Shown here in pieces: positions 1-10,369 of a DNA stretch of 64,000 bases. Source of the DNA: Siniperca chuatsi (lineage: Eukaryota; Chordata; Actinopteri; Centrarchiformes; Sinipercidae). The stretch spans positions 4,449,362 through 4,513,361 of the forward strand of contig NC_058048.1 in NCBI RefSeq assembly GCF_020085105.1. The letters run 5' to 3'. The notes below the pieces were generated by a model that was not told the DNA's origin, made no database searches, and was given only the letters and a program-made list of their open reading frames with translations. Position numbers and translations under genes: made by a program. The number at the start of each line of letters is the position of its first letter. Within the stretch, counting starts at the first letter, position 1.

Positions 1-512
1 ACAAATATAGTATAGTAATATAGTTTTGTATGTTACATTTAAAGAAAATTGTGAATGTACATTGTCGGTGTATGTTTGATGACGTAATGACATCATGATA
101 ATGACATACCTATATCTGCAGTGCCATACTGCTAGATCAGAGGATTGTAGCACAAACAAAATACAACTGTTAGAAAGTTATCAGTCATAATCGAATGGAA
201 TGTGGAGCCCAATGCTTCGTATTTACCAGTAATGTTGTATGGTCACGTGTTACTGAATGAATTCACAAGTTGACAAGCATCACCTGAATGCTTATTAAAC
301 GAGTGATTAACACGCAAAAGCTGAAAAAGATACACCGGTTTCATCTGCACGTGCAAATGATTCACTCATTTACTGTGATAGCCATTTATGTTCCGGTGCA
401 TCCTGTACTGCTTAGGCTTTCCATTCTTTTGACTGCAACCTGTCTACTGTGCAGCAGTGTGACGGAACAGACAATTCATTCCGATTTTCCACGTGTGTTT
501 TTTTTTCTATAG
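1..512 (+). other. Intron upstream of the il18-like last exon
   Basis: No coding exon is supported here. The stretch is AT-rich and ends in a T-rich tract followed by AG at 511-512, a good splice acceptor for the exon that begins at 513. It is therefore read as the last intron of the cytokine gene, whose earlier exons lie beyond the left edge. Confidence 0.5.
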
Positions 513-785
513 GATCTTCCACAGTACATTGGGGAAACTGCACACAAGGCAGTGTTCTACCTGATGCACCTCGCTAACCAGACTAACAAGTTTATGTTTG
601 AGTCCTCTTTGTACCCGGCTAAATTCCTGGGATTTGAGCCCATTGGGGATAATCCCTCTCTGGCCAAACTGGTCCTGCGTCATAAAGGTGATGAAGTGGA
701 TGAGTCTTGCGAGGTTTCTTTTTCTGACTGTCATGCATTTAAAAATGCCATCGTAACAAAACCATCCTGTCTGTTTCATTAAGGA
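513..785 (+). CDS. il18: Interleukin-18-like cytokine, last coding exon (partial gene)
   Basis: About 90 codons run from the acceptor at 511-512 to the TAA at 783-785. The product would be the C-terminal part of a beta-trefoil cytokine of the IL-1 family; IL-18 is a secreted pro-inflammatory cytokine processed by caspase-1. The segment MFESSLYPAKFLGFE fits the first part of the IL-1-family signature (F-x-S-[ASLV]-x2-P-x2-[FYLIV]-[LI]) and is followed by LAKLVLRHKGDEVDESC, which resembles the final strands of fish IL-18. Linkage to sdhd and timm8b matches the il18 locus of other vertebrates. A tail of about 20 residues follows the DESCEVSF end. The earlier exons are outside the window, so start, propeptide and total length cannot be seen. 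Another IL-1-family member is the main alternative. The reading frame at the splice junction was taken as phase 0. Confidence 0.68.
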
Positions 786-1659
786 TAAATTGCTATACGG
801 ACAACCTGCAGTACTGCTTGTCCGTAGGATCGAGCCATTACTGCTCACATACAAAAACGAGACTTACTAACAATTTTCATTTCATTATAGACATCTTTAT
901 TTCAGAATGACCCTTTTCAAGTCTGTTTTATTTCATGTCAATTTTCCCAGTGACACTTATTTTATGTCACATTAATGTACTTTTTGTGATGACAATTTTA
1001 AATTGCTGTATGTTTTTATACTTGTATCACACGTTTGAATTTGTGAAGTGACTGTATGAAGCTTTTTTATACATTATATTATATACCTTTTGCACTCTTC
1101 TGTTCATTCATTGTATACATTGCTACGTCATAAAATGTCAAAATTTGAAAAGAATCTACTTCATTCTGCTTCATTTTTCTTGCCACATCTCATTCTGTGC
1201 GTATAATCTGAAAAAAAATGTATTGAACAGATATTTTAAATGGATAATTGGTGTAAGAAGCAAACAGACCAACACCAAACTCGTAAGCTCTCATAAAGTT
1301 TTACTGCATGAGCATAGTGACAACAGAGTGAATGCAGAAACCACTCCAGCAGTACAAAAATATTTGCTGGTATGAATAGCTGCATGCATGGACTGTGTGT
1401 ATACCAATTATATGCTATGAGTAGTTACAAGATTACACTTCAACAGTTTTGATTAGCCAGCCATATTGAATCTTATCATCATACAGGCTCACATTGATTA
1501 AGGAACAGTGCCTGAAATTAAGTTTTTGCCTCGTTTGCCAAGAAGTTATAAACTTAAAAACAAACTGCCAAGCATTTTTAAATGTTCAAAAATCATGTAC
1601 ATTTAATATTCTCAAAATGTGTAATTTTTTATATATGCAATTTCCTCACTCACACAGTG
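786..1659. other. Probable il18 3' UTR and intergenic DNA
   Basis: AT-rich sequence without a supportable gene. It contains ATTTA-like and TATTTA-like motifs such as those found in unstable cytokine 3' UTRs, but I saw no clear AATAAA close to the stop codon. The open frame at 1145-1375 has no recognisable content. Confidence 0.3.
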
Positions 1660-1867
1660 GAAGGAGTTTGTAATTCATACATGAAGTACAACACGACTCA
1701 ATATGTTACAGAGGAATTCTTATTGTCACCGTTACCGTCTCGAGTGATATTGGCAGAGGACGGCATTTTGCAGCTGTTAATTTCAGACCCTGCTGTGGAT
1801 TATACACCGTTAGCTGACGAGTTTACACGCTGCTAGACTTCATTAGCCGTTGTGCTGATGCTCAGGT
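1660..1867 (+). pseudogene. Exon-like fragment of unknown gene with a one-base frame break
   Basis: A pyrimidine-rich acceptor ending CACACAG is followed by an open frame that includes EEFLLSPLPSRVILAEDG and ISDPAVDYTPLADEFTR, then meets TAG at 1834-1836. If the frame slips by one base just before that stop, the reading continues LLDFISRCADAQ and ends at CTCAG|GTAGGT, a consensus splice donor. Acceptor, donor and protein-like composition suggest a former or real exon of about 208 bases; the slip suggests a decayed copy or a sequence error. I do not recognise the family and assign no function. Confidence 0.25.
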
Positions 1868-2862
1868 AGGTTGAGTATTAATGTATGGCTTGAATTTAAG
1901 ATGCACTTCTGATCTAGCCTGCCTTACCTTTAATGAACCTTCAGTAGAGCAGCAGAGCAGATCCCCTCCTGGATTAAACAGCCAATGCAAGCAAATGCAG
2001 TCTGCCCTTGGACTCCCCCCCCCAGCCCCTGCTGCTCTTTGCACAAACCACAGTACTGCACACTTGACTGAAGGTTTCACAATACAACCTCTGACTTTAA
2101 GTTGATAACAGCATTTGCTCCTGGCAGTCAAAATAGAAGCGTACTCTCAAACCGAGTGACATGATGAAGCTGTAGCAACAAACGACACAAAGTGGCCCTT
2201 CACTTGTTAACAGAGGTTAGTGTGGTCGGTGATGTCAGCTCTCATACAAACTGCCTGCTGCCCCGTTATTCCTGATGGGTTTAAGAGCAAAACGTAGTAT
2301 GTACACATTGTGATCGAAATTAAATACATTTAAGAAATCCGCTACAAAAAGGACCCGGACATGAAAAAAAAAAAAAAAAAAAAAAAGATTTAGATGTCAA
2401 ACAGCACTTCCTCAAGACTTAATAGAAATAATAGCTTATTTGTTGAAAACATGTATGTCCCCACTAGATATAACATGTCAGGATACTGGATATCTGTTAT
2501 TAGTTGATTTGGCAGGGACAGTTTAAATAACTGGACATGTTGTTGTTGCTTGGGATCAAAATCTACAGGGGAACATAGCTTAAATTTAGCCCACATAAAC
2601 AGAATCTCTCCCACATATTCAAAGAGGAAATGGATGCAAGTTGCAAAATCATTACTGTAACTAAACTGAGCAAGAACTTAACACAGAGACCAAGCCTGAA
2701 TTGACATTCGACATTAAGTACAATTACACAATTGTGAATCACTGTAATATTGTCAAAATGATATTTATAAGAATTTACATCGAACATCTTGAATTTTTAC
2801 AATCAGCCAGGACGAGGTCGCTCCTGTCCCCGTGTCCCAAGCTTCCCAGTCCACAGTTATAT
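1868..2862. other. Intergenic DNA and presumed sdhd 3' UTR
   Basis: No gene is supported. It holds a C-rich run near 2017-2025 and a 23-base A run at 2364-2386. The part nearest 2863 should be the 3' UTR of sdhd (- strand). No canonical polyadenylation signal was found on that strand immediately downstream; a TATAAA-type variant occurs near 2763. Confidence 0.35.
2364..2386 (+). repeat. Poly(A) tract, 23 bases
   Basis: An uninterrupted A run on the + strand. It could be the tail of an old retroposed copy, but no recognisable body was found just upstream. Confidence 0.9.
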
Positions 2863-5800
2863 TCATTTGCTCCAGAGCAGGGCAATGGCTTTGCAGATTC
2901 CCACATCGTTGTAGTTGAAGTAGCAAAGACCAGCGAAGGTGACCGTGGACAGGAGGAAGAGACCCGCATTGGCAATCTTGATCTTTGTGTCCCCATGAAC
3001 GTAGTCTGTTAACACCTGCCCGATTCCCCTACAAGACAGAAACATACGCAAACACAGACAAGGTGAGCCGTCAGTGAAGAAACACGTTTTGTTTTCAAAA
3101 TTAGAGCGAAGGCCTCAGTATGCTTCATATGAACTAGGCCGCACTATGTGTTGTCCAACCAAGTGTTTATAGGTGTTTGAATGGCTACGACCTTTCGCAC
3201 CTGGCCAATCAGCCTGAGGTGGGCGTGATTGTCTGTTTCACAAGTTACAAAGACAGAGCTGCTAAGGGGGAAAGGCCACTTTTCCGGAAGTGTTTTCTCC
3301 CCGTGTTTAACAATATCCTCAATGTTACTTAAAATGAAAACACAGGACGCCCCCAGATAACGTTATGATCATATAGGACATATAAGTCTCAGCCGCCATT
3401 GCTATGGAGAAGAAACCAGAGGTGCAAAGCAGAGAGCAATAGCGAATTTAAAATGCTTCGTTGTTGCAGAACAAGCGCTGTGCCATTGTTGCTGAACTCA
3501 TCCAAGATTGACCCAGAAGCAGCCAAATAACTGCTCCCACTTTGCAACTCTATTGTCAGACGCAGCCCCACCCAATTCTGCCTTAGGAAAGGGGTTTCCA
3601 GACACTGTTCAGACACTTGGTTTGAAGCATACTGAGGCCTTAAATGCAATCTACACTTTATTACAATCCGGGTTTTATTCTCGTTGCTTTGGCCATCGGT
3701 TCCATCATCCATGACGACATTATACTCGCTGAAGTAATTGTTGAGATGTCAGAACACAATGACATCACTAAAAATTTCACAGACAGGGCAAGAAACACGG
3801 GCATTTGGCTTATAAACGAGCTGACAGTTTTGCTAGATTTGCTACCACTTTCTTTGGAGGCAAACATGGAGCACACCTGTATGTCACTAAAACTATGAAA
3901 GCCATCAGTGTTCACATCTAAGTATGGTAGGTCAATGTTGAATGTTAAGCTATGATGTATGTTTATAACAAACCCAGTTGTGGTATTTTGTTATTATATT
4001 TATTATTATTATCCCTCATTTTTCTAACCTGGGGGTTTGTTTACACTGTATGATTGTCTGATCGCCTTTGTTTCTTGCCCCTTTGGACCTGCTTTTATCA
4101 CTGTTGTCATACCCAATACAACCAATGGCCAGAGCTATGAAAAAACCCGACATAAGTTGTAATAAAGCAGAGTTTTCCTTTAACAAATTAGTAAACCACC
4201 TTAATTCAAAAAGCTTAATGTCTTACTGAAGCTATGTTCATCAGGTTGGCATTCAGTTCCAACATTCCTCAGTGATAAAATCCTATTAGGCACAGGCTAT
4301 GCTTATCCCCAGTACCAGCTGCAGAGAGGAAGCTTTCCAACCTTCTCATGCTTCATCCGATGGCGATGATGCCTCCAAATGACATCGGAGCATTTGTGTA
4401 ACTGGTTTTGGTCGAAGAGGACATGGCTAGACCCTTTGAGATACGAACCTGCCCCGAAAGCCAAGCTTAGGAAGACTTATCACTACTCATGACTGGGATT
4501 TGTGGCCTACATGCTGCCATGCTGTTTAGTCTGCACTCTAACTGATGGAAGAACACATCACTGTGACGCTAAGCTAAAGCCACCTTCTCAAGTCTGCAAA
4601 CAGACCTGGAACTAACCAGGGCTTAATTAATAGCTGCCGACAGCTACGGCGAGATGGCTGAATTCCCCCCCACCGAGCCGCCACGGCACAAAGTTTGCCT
4701 TTTGTCTCGTAAGGGTCAGCGAACAAGCTAAACCTTTGTACTGGGTAGAGATGTTTGGGAAATTAGTTTGTGGAGGGTTCAAAGAACTTTCATTCATACT
4801 GCCCAAATGCTCTCGATCTGTTAAATCACAATCTGCTGGTGTATGACCAGGTGAGGATGAGCTGAGGATGACTGTATTTGACCTGGATGCTGACAAGTCA
4901 TACTAATGCCCCATTCACACTGGACTACAACTCCCTGTGGACTTTGTGATGAAGGAATTTACCCGCCATGTTTGCGATAAGTGAAGTCTGTGTGTCACTC
5001 AAATTCACTGGTCATTTTGGAGGCTGTAGTTTGTGGTACTGTTGAATTTAATTTATACTGAGAGGTGTTTCTAATATTCAGTCTACCCTCATTGATATAA
5101 GCAGGGGGGACAAGGCAAAATTAGAAACACCTCTCAGCCGCTCAAAATGAGCACACAGTTGAACCAACACCTCTCTAAAACATTGTCAACTAAAACTGAA
5201 CATTATAACCTTCATGAAGGTTGGATTTACCTCATAAACTGGTAACTGACTGTATATAGAGCAACATACAAGAACTACCATTGGAGAGGAATTAGTCTGA
5301 CAAACAGATCTTTGCTGTGTAAATGCCAAGTACACAGGAAGTGAAACTATGTCTTTTACAAGTGGTGGGTTAGAAAGGGAAGGTATGACGGTGATTCAAT
5401 ATGTATCAAAAAAGAAGACACGGAAAGCATTATTAGAGAGAAATGATCTGTTTCTGAACTGGAATATGGATATGAATATGAAAGCTTTGTATGCACGTAT
5501 AAACAAAACTTTCATCTTCAGGAGTAATGCAACCAGGGTTCAGGCTAGTGTTTGCCCGTCTCACCAGTGTCCATGCAGGGTCAGGGCAGCAGCCAAGGAG
5601 TAGTCAATGACAGGACTGGGATTAAAGTAGGCTATGGGTCCCATGGCCAGCAGCAGGATGCTCAGCACTCGTTCTGCTGTCCAGTGCAGAGAGGCGGCTT
5701 TGGAGCCAGAGCCCGCTGTGGAGCCGGAGAAACAGCACATTATCAGCAGACTTAATTATCTGCATGGTAAAAGCAAAAACAGTTGTATCCCCAAACAAAA

Positions 5801-8800
5801 AGATGGATGTTTAATCTGATTCCCTTTACCTGGCTAGAGAACACTCAAGAGTTGTAATCCATACACACATTTAGAGTTTTAAAGGAATAGGTCGACATTT
5901 TGGGAAATACACTTTCTTGCCAATTTAGATGAGATGATCGATACTTCTTTGTGTAAATATGAAGCTACTGGCATGGAAGGAGTACGAGGCGATGGGCCCC
6001 TGAGCACAGCCCCCTGGACTCCTCCTACATAGGAGCATGTATGTTTTTAGTCATTTTGTGTCTATTTCAGCAATATTTTGCAGGTGACCAGATGTCGTTT
6101 GTCGTCGTTTCACATCTCTCTGTGGTCATTTGACTTTCCAACAAGAAATATCACCTGACACGTCATACAGAGACTCTGGCTGAGGGGCCCAAGGGGTCAG
6201 GGGCCTGGTATGTCTGTTCAGTAATCCAGCCATGCCACCGGCAGCCGGTTAGCTTAGTTTAGCACAAAGACTGGAAACAGCTAGCCTGACTCTGTCCAAG
6301 GTAATAAAATTCGCCTACCAGCACCTTTAAAGCTCACTTACTAACAGGTTACAGCTTGTTTATTTAAGCCGAACAAAAGCAGAAGTGTAAAACAACACAA
6401 TGTGGTTTTATGGGAGTAATGTGCTGGACTATTTCTTGACCAGGCTGTTGACTGTAGCCTCGTATTTAATGGACAGATACGCGAGTGGTAATAATCATAT
6501 CATCTAACGCTCGACAAGGAAGCATATAAACGCATTTCCCAAAATGTCGAACTATTCCTTTAATATATGATTACTAGGAGTTAAGGAGCAGCAAGACATT
6601 ACTTTTAACATTCAGTTGTTTTTTTTACCTGGAAAACGATACTGCACTTGCAGTATGAGGTCAGTATCTAGCCAGTTCGACCATCATCAAAACCATTCAT
6701 AACCTTGATAACCCTGATGATGTCATCAAGGTGGGTCTCAGTGGGTGAAACCTGCTCGCATTTAGCAGACCTTTTGAACCTGGTGTCAAAATACCAGTCT
6801 AGCATTTGGGGCACTAAATCTGGACTACAAAACACCATACACAATCAAGGCGATTTCCACCAACATGGAACCGGCTCAGTTCCAGTTCGCGCACCTAATT
6901 TTAGACCGTTTGGAGCATTTCGACCAAAAATAAATTGGTTAGGAACCCGAAAAGTTGGTTTCCAGCTGGAACCAAAAAATAGCAGGTTTTCCTTAACCTG
7001 AAGTGCGAACTGAAGTGGGCGTATCATATTCTACAGATCATTGTGCAACGCTCTCCATTCATGGCGCATCCTTGATTACAACGGTTCTGCTCAAAACTGG
7101 TGGAAACGCGGGCTGGTTTGCTAGATAGCACCATGGTTCCAAGAATCTTGAACGTAACCGGTTCAAGAACCAGAGCTAATTTGGTGGAAAAGGGCCATGA
7201 GAGGTACATACACACATCACCCTGATGATGTCATCAGGGTTATCTGGGCTTGGGATTTTAAATTTTAAATTTTAAATCCCAAGGCTCAGTGCTAAAGATT
7301 TAAAATCTTTAGCACTGAGCCTGCATAAACTTGTGGCGTGAAGCTTGAAAGATGTGTGCATTTATCAGGCAGGGAGGGTGTAACAACATAAGCTGAATTA
7401 TGGGAATTGTAGTATCTAGTGTTTTTGGGGCTTGACTAATTGACTAAAAGTCAGGATCTCTCTGCTGTACTGATTTTGACCGTTCCTTTTTTAGTCGGTC
7501 TCTCACAAGTCTCCCAATTTATAGAAGTGCAACACTAAATTCCTGAATAAAATATACCAAACTGCAGAATGCGTCAGTGTTAAGACCTTTGCCTAAATAA
7601 AACATAGTCTTAAAAGGTCCAGTGTGTAGGATTTAGTGACATCTAGCAGTGAAATTACAGTTTGCAACCATTTGAATACCGCTCGCCTCACCCTCCCCTT
7701 CCACGCGTGTAGGAGAAACTACGGTGGCTGCGAAACTTGCAAAAAACGCAAAAGGCCCTATCTAGACCCAGTGTTTGGTTTGTCTGTTCTGGGCTACTGT
7801 AGGAACATGGCGGTGTAACATGGCGACCTCTGTGGAAGGGGACCCGCTCCCTCTGTAGATAAAAATGGCTTTTTCTAAAGTAGTGAAAACACAACGATTC
7901 TTATTTTCCAGGTGACTTCTGCCAATAGCTCCTCCTAAATGTTACACACTGGACCTTTAAGTGAGGAAGTTTCCTGATTTAGATGAGTAGTGTCAACATA
8001 CTGGCACCAGTCTAGCCAGGGCGCTAAATCGGGACCACAAAACACCAGTCATTCACAACCAAGGCGATCAGCCACCTGCTTTCATGTCAAACCGGAAAAA
8101 AAGCTGCCTGCAAACTGTGAGGTACGTACACAAATCACTCTATAGAAAAACATCCAAACTGATAGCAAATAGCAAAAACTAATCAGGAAAATGTACCAAA
8201 TGAAACTGACACCCTTACCAGTCCATTGGTACTATTAATATTGGCACATTCTCTGCAACCAGAGTATAGTACACTAGACCATTTTAACAGATCACTATCA
8301 CAGGCATTACACTATGCATTGTGCTATGCTACTCGGACTGAACATTACTTAGTTTAATGAGATCCTATTTACACTATTTTGCAGTCATAATGTAGTTCAC
8401 TTCAAAGGTGGAAAAAGTGTAGCTTATAATGTTTACTTAAACTACTTAATGTTTATTTAAACTGTGTCAGAGGTGTTGATTCAACTCTGTGGTCATTTCT
8501 GAGCCTGTGGTATGTCATGCTGTTGGTTTGCTAAATATATTAGAGGTTTCCTGTTGTTCTGTATGTACTGTATGTACTACTGCGTACTTTCAATTGTCAA
8601 CACTGACCGTACAGAGCCTGCGATGCATGAATCCTTGCTGTCAGCAGGTAGGGCTGGTCCTGGTATTTGTGTGGTACAACCAGCGGCCTGGCCAGCAAAG
8701 CGCTTTGGTAAAAGAGAGCTGAAGACAAGAGACAAAAAGTTTCCAAATGGTCACAAATTATGAAATTCAACCACAGCTTACCTAGAATAAACTGTAAACC

Positions 8801-9834
8801 ACAAAATAAACTATGAAGTATGTAGGACGGTGTAGTCCCTCATTCGTCCAGGAGTGTTCTATCGTAGAAAAGGTTTCAGTCGTAGTCAGATAACAGTTAA
8901 CTCAGAGTAGCTTAAATTTCCAGTTCCCGTCCAATTTTTTCACAATTGAGAATGACTTCCGGATGGGAGCCGAAACGTCTTGATTCTGAAAACAGTGTCC
9001 AGATGACTACGACTGAAACCTTTTCTACGATATGAAGTATGTAATTTTAGCATGTCTCAACTCAACAAAAAACTAATGTTGTTAACATAATATTTTACTA
9101 TAAAAGATAAAAAAATGTCAATACTGCGATAAACATTGGGTAAAAAAGAAAAGAAAAAACGTGGTTCAACGAAACTGCTTTCCACACAGCCAATTTTACA
9201 GCTGGAAACAATTGACCCAAACAGTCAAAGGCGGGCGGTGGCGAGCAATCTTAACCTAACATGAATTTTTACTGAAAGAGCTACTATGTGTTATATATGC
9301 CGAATTAAAAAATGAGTCTTGTCATCTCAAAAAATGTCTGTTGTAAAGTTTTACCTGGTATGTGATTTTGTCAATGTGTAAGTTACCGTATAATTCCAAA
9401 ACTTCTGAATAGTGTTTGGCATACAGTTCTGCGTCTATCGTGCGAGCAATAACGTCATGTTCTGATAGTCTGACGTCATCGTGGTAGCAAATTTCAATTC
9501 CCCCTCAGTTTGCATCATTAAGGCGACTGAGAAGGTCGAGTTTACTAGCCACTAACTAAGTTTAGCCAGTGATGGGACCCACTAATAATTACACTAAAGA
9601 CTCCCTTAACTAAAGTCGTGAACTTGAAAATAGTAGTCAAACGTTATGCCAGACACGACTTGTTCGTACACAGCTAATATTCGACCTCCCTCCTATCAAA
9701 ACGTCCTGCTATCAAACTACTACACTAAAGTAAACACATATATTCAAAAAAGACAGAAACATTGAGAAGACACAGAAGTACCCACGTTTAACTCCTCTGC
9801 GACACACAGAACTCAGCCTGACGACAGCCGCCAT
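2863..9834 (-). CDS. sdhd: Succinate dehydrogenase cytochrome b small subunit (SDHD, CybS)
   Basis: Four coding exons on the - strand: 9834-9786, 8718-8608, 5715-5565 and 3028-2863. They join with GT-AG junctions to 477 bases, 158 residues plus stop (human 159). The protein anchors complex II in the mitochondrial inner membrane and helps form the haem b and ubiquinone site. The start [16 protein letters not shown] is basic, as in a mitochondrial presequence. Diagnostic blocks are [10 protein letters not shown] (56-65), [14 protein letters not shown] (91-104), [13 protein letters not shown] (105-117) and [18 protein letters not shown] near the C terminus. TDYVHGD carries the tyrosine known to contact ubiquinone; histidines in HGHW lie in the haem region. 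The exon 1 donor is set at AAAC|GTGGGT because only that choice keeps exon 2 in frame. Introns of 1.07, 2.89 and 2.54 kb are full of MITEs. timm8b starts head-to-head 1.6 kb upstream. Confidence 0.96.
3109..3641. mobile_element. MITE-like element with 19-bp terminal inverted repeats
   Basis: The 19 bases at 3109-3127, starting AAGGCCTCAGTATGC, recur as the exact reverse complement at 3623-3641. The 533-bp unit lies in sdhd intron 3 and has no transposase. A degenerate relative of the same terminus occurs near 17455-17483. No clear target-site duplication was found. Confidence 0.6.
5058..5137. repeat. Small foldback repeat with perfect 18-bp arms
   Basis: CTGAGAGGTGTTTCTAAT at 5058-5075 is matched by its exact reverse complement at 5120-5137. 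A related palindromic element is at 39427-39534, where the shared motif GAGAGGT-TTTCT is again near the arm ends. It lies in sdhd intron 3. Confidence 0.75.
5879..6563. mobile_element. TTAA-flanked non-autonomous DNA transposon (piggyBac-like MITE)
   Basis: The unit begins TTAA-AGGAATAG at 5879 and ends CTATTCCT-TTAA at 6563. The terminal inverted repeats run about 28 bp, through ...CGACATTTTGGGAAAT, with a single mismatch. Duplicated TTAA at both ends is the target preference of the piggyBac superfamily. There is no transposase frame. It is in the intron between sdhd exons 2 and 3. Interior sequence around 6240-6350 (TTAGCTTAG...CTACCAGCACCT) reappears, diverged, at about 25410-25530. Confidence 0.8.
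6707..7244. mobile_element. Composite repeat with inverted ends and a nested insertion
   Basis: GATAACCCTGATGATG at 6707 onward pairs with CATCAGGGTTATC ending at 7244 as an inverted repeat (about 20 of 22 positions). Inside are segments 6794-6854 and 7198-7220, which are homologous, in the same order, to 8007-8068 and 8118-8138. The second copy lacks the roughly 340 bases between them, so the insert at 6854-7190 was probably gained by this copy. Confidence 0.55.
6854..7190. mobile_element. Nested MITE with TTTCCACCAA ends
   Basis: TTTCCACCAA at 6854-6863 is inverted as TTGGTGGAAA at 7181-7190. The interior has repeated GAACC/GGTTC motifs near both ends. It interrupts a repeat whose uninterrupted relative lies at 8007-8138. 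A target duplication could not be defined, so the exact ends may be off by a few bases. Confidence 0.5.
7249..7321. repeat. Two adjacent perfect hairpins
   Basis: The first palindrome has arms CTTGGGATTT (7249-7258) and its complement (7274-7283) around an AT-only centre. It is directly followed by a 39-base palindrome, 7283-7321, with 19-bp perfect arms beginning GGCTCAGTGCTAAAG and a one-base centre. The stems would be very stable for their size. Confidence 0.85.
7610..7960. mobile_element. Second TTAA-flanked MITE (AAGGTCCAGTGTGTA ends)
   Basis: The ends AGGTCCAGTGTGTA and TACACACTGGACCT are perfect inverted repeats and each is bordered by TTAA (7610-7613 and 7957-7960). The 351-bp unit has no transposase. 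The TTAA borders suggest piggyBac-type mobilisation, although the family could not be confirmed by comparison. Confidence 0.75.
8007..8138 (+). repeat. Second copy of the 6794-7220 repeat, lacking the insert
   Basis: CCAGTCTAGC... at 8007-8068 aligns with 6794-6854, including the shared ACAAAACACCA and CAAGGCGAT blocks. 8118-8138 (TGAGGTACGTACACAAATCAC) aligns with 7198-7220. It gives an empty-site comparison for the nested MITE. Confidence 0.65.
8813..9043. mobile_element. Foldback element with a 13-bp target-site duplication
   Basis: TATGAAGTATGTA occurs at 8813-8825 and again at 9031-9043, flanking the insert. The insert contains a perfect 28-bp inverted repeat: 8861-8888, starting ATCGTAGAAAAGG, and its complement at 9004-9031. 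It lies in sdhd intron 1. A 13-bp duplication is longer than most cut-and-paste transposons make and is more like retroposition. Confidence 0.7.
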
Positions 9835-10334
9835 GATGATCAACCAACCAAGGTCACCACAGTTACCCGGATGTAGTTGTTGCGTCGTCAGCTCAGCAGC
9901 ACAAAGATGTTGGACGTTGGAGAAGATCAGCAACAAATTAAACTCGCAATATTACAGTTTGCTACATGCAAAAACTGTGATAGAAACGGAATAACTGCTA
10001 AACACTACACTGATGTTAAAGGTAAATCCCGGACAACGCAACAGCTGTGATGATTAGGCTGGCACGTGGACACATTTTGAATTCAGCGCTGGGGGCCCCT
10101 CATTCAGGTCCAACTTGAATAGAATATCTCAAAAGAAGTCAATTACTATTGTGGTGTTGGACCTACTCCAAAAAGTCTCACATGGTGTCAGAGGTAACTC
10201 TGTCCTGGGCAGAATTTCCATTTTAAAGCCAGTCTGATGTGCAAAACTACAAAACTGAGACTACACTTCCCGTGAAGCCCCAAGCACAAAACAAGGAAAA
10301 AGAAGAGGAATAAATATGTTGCACAAAGTCCACA

Positions 10335-10369
<35 letters not shown>

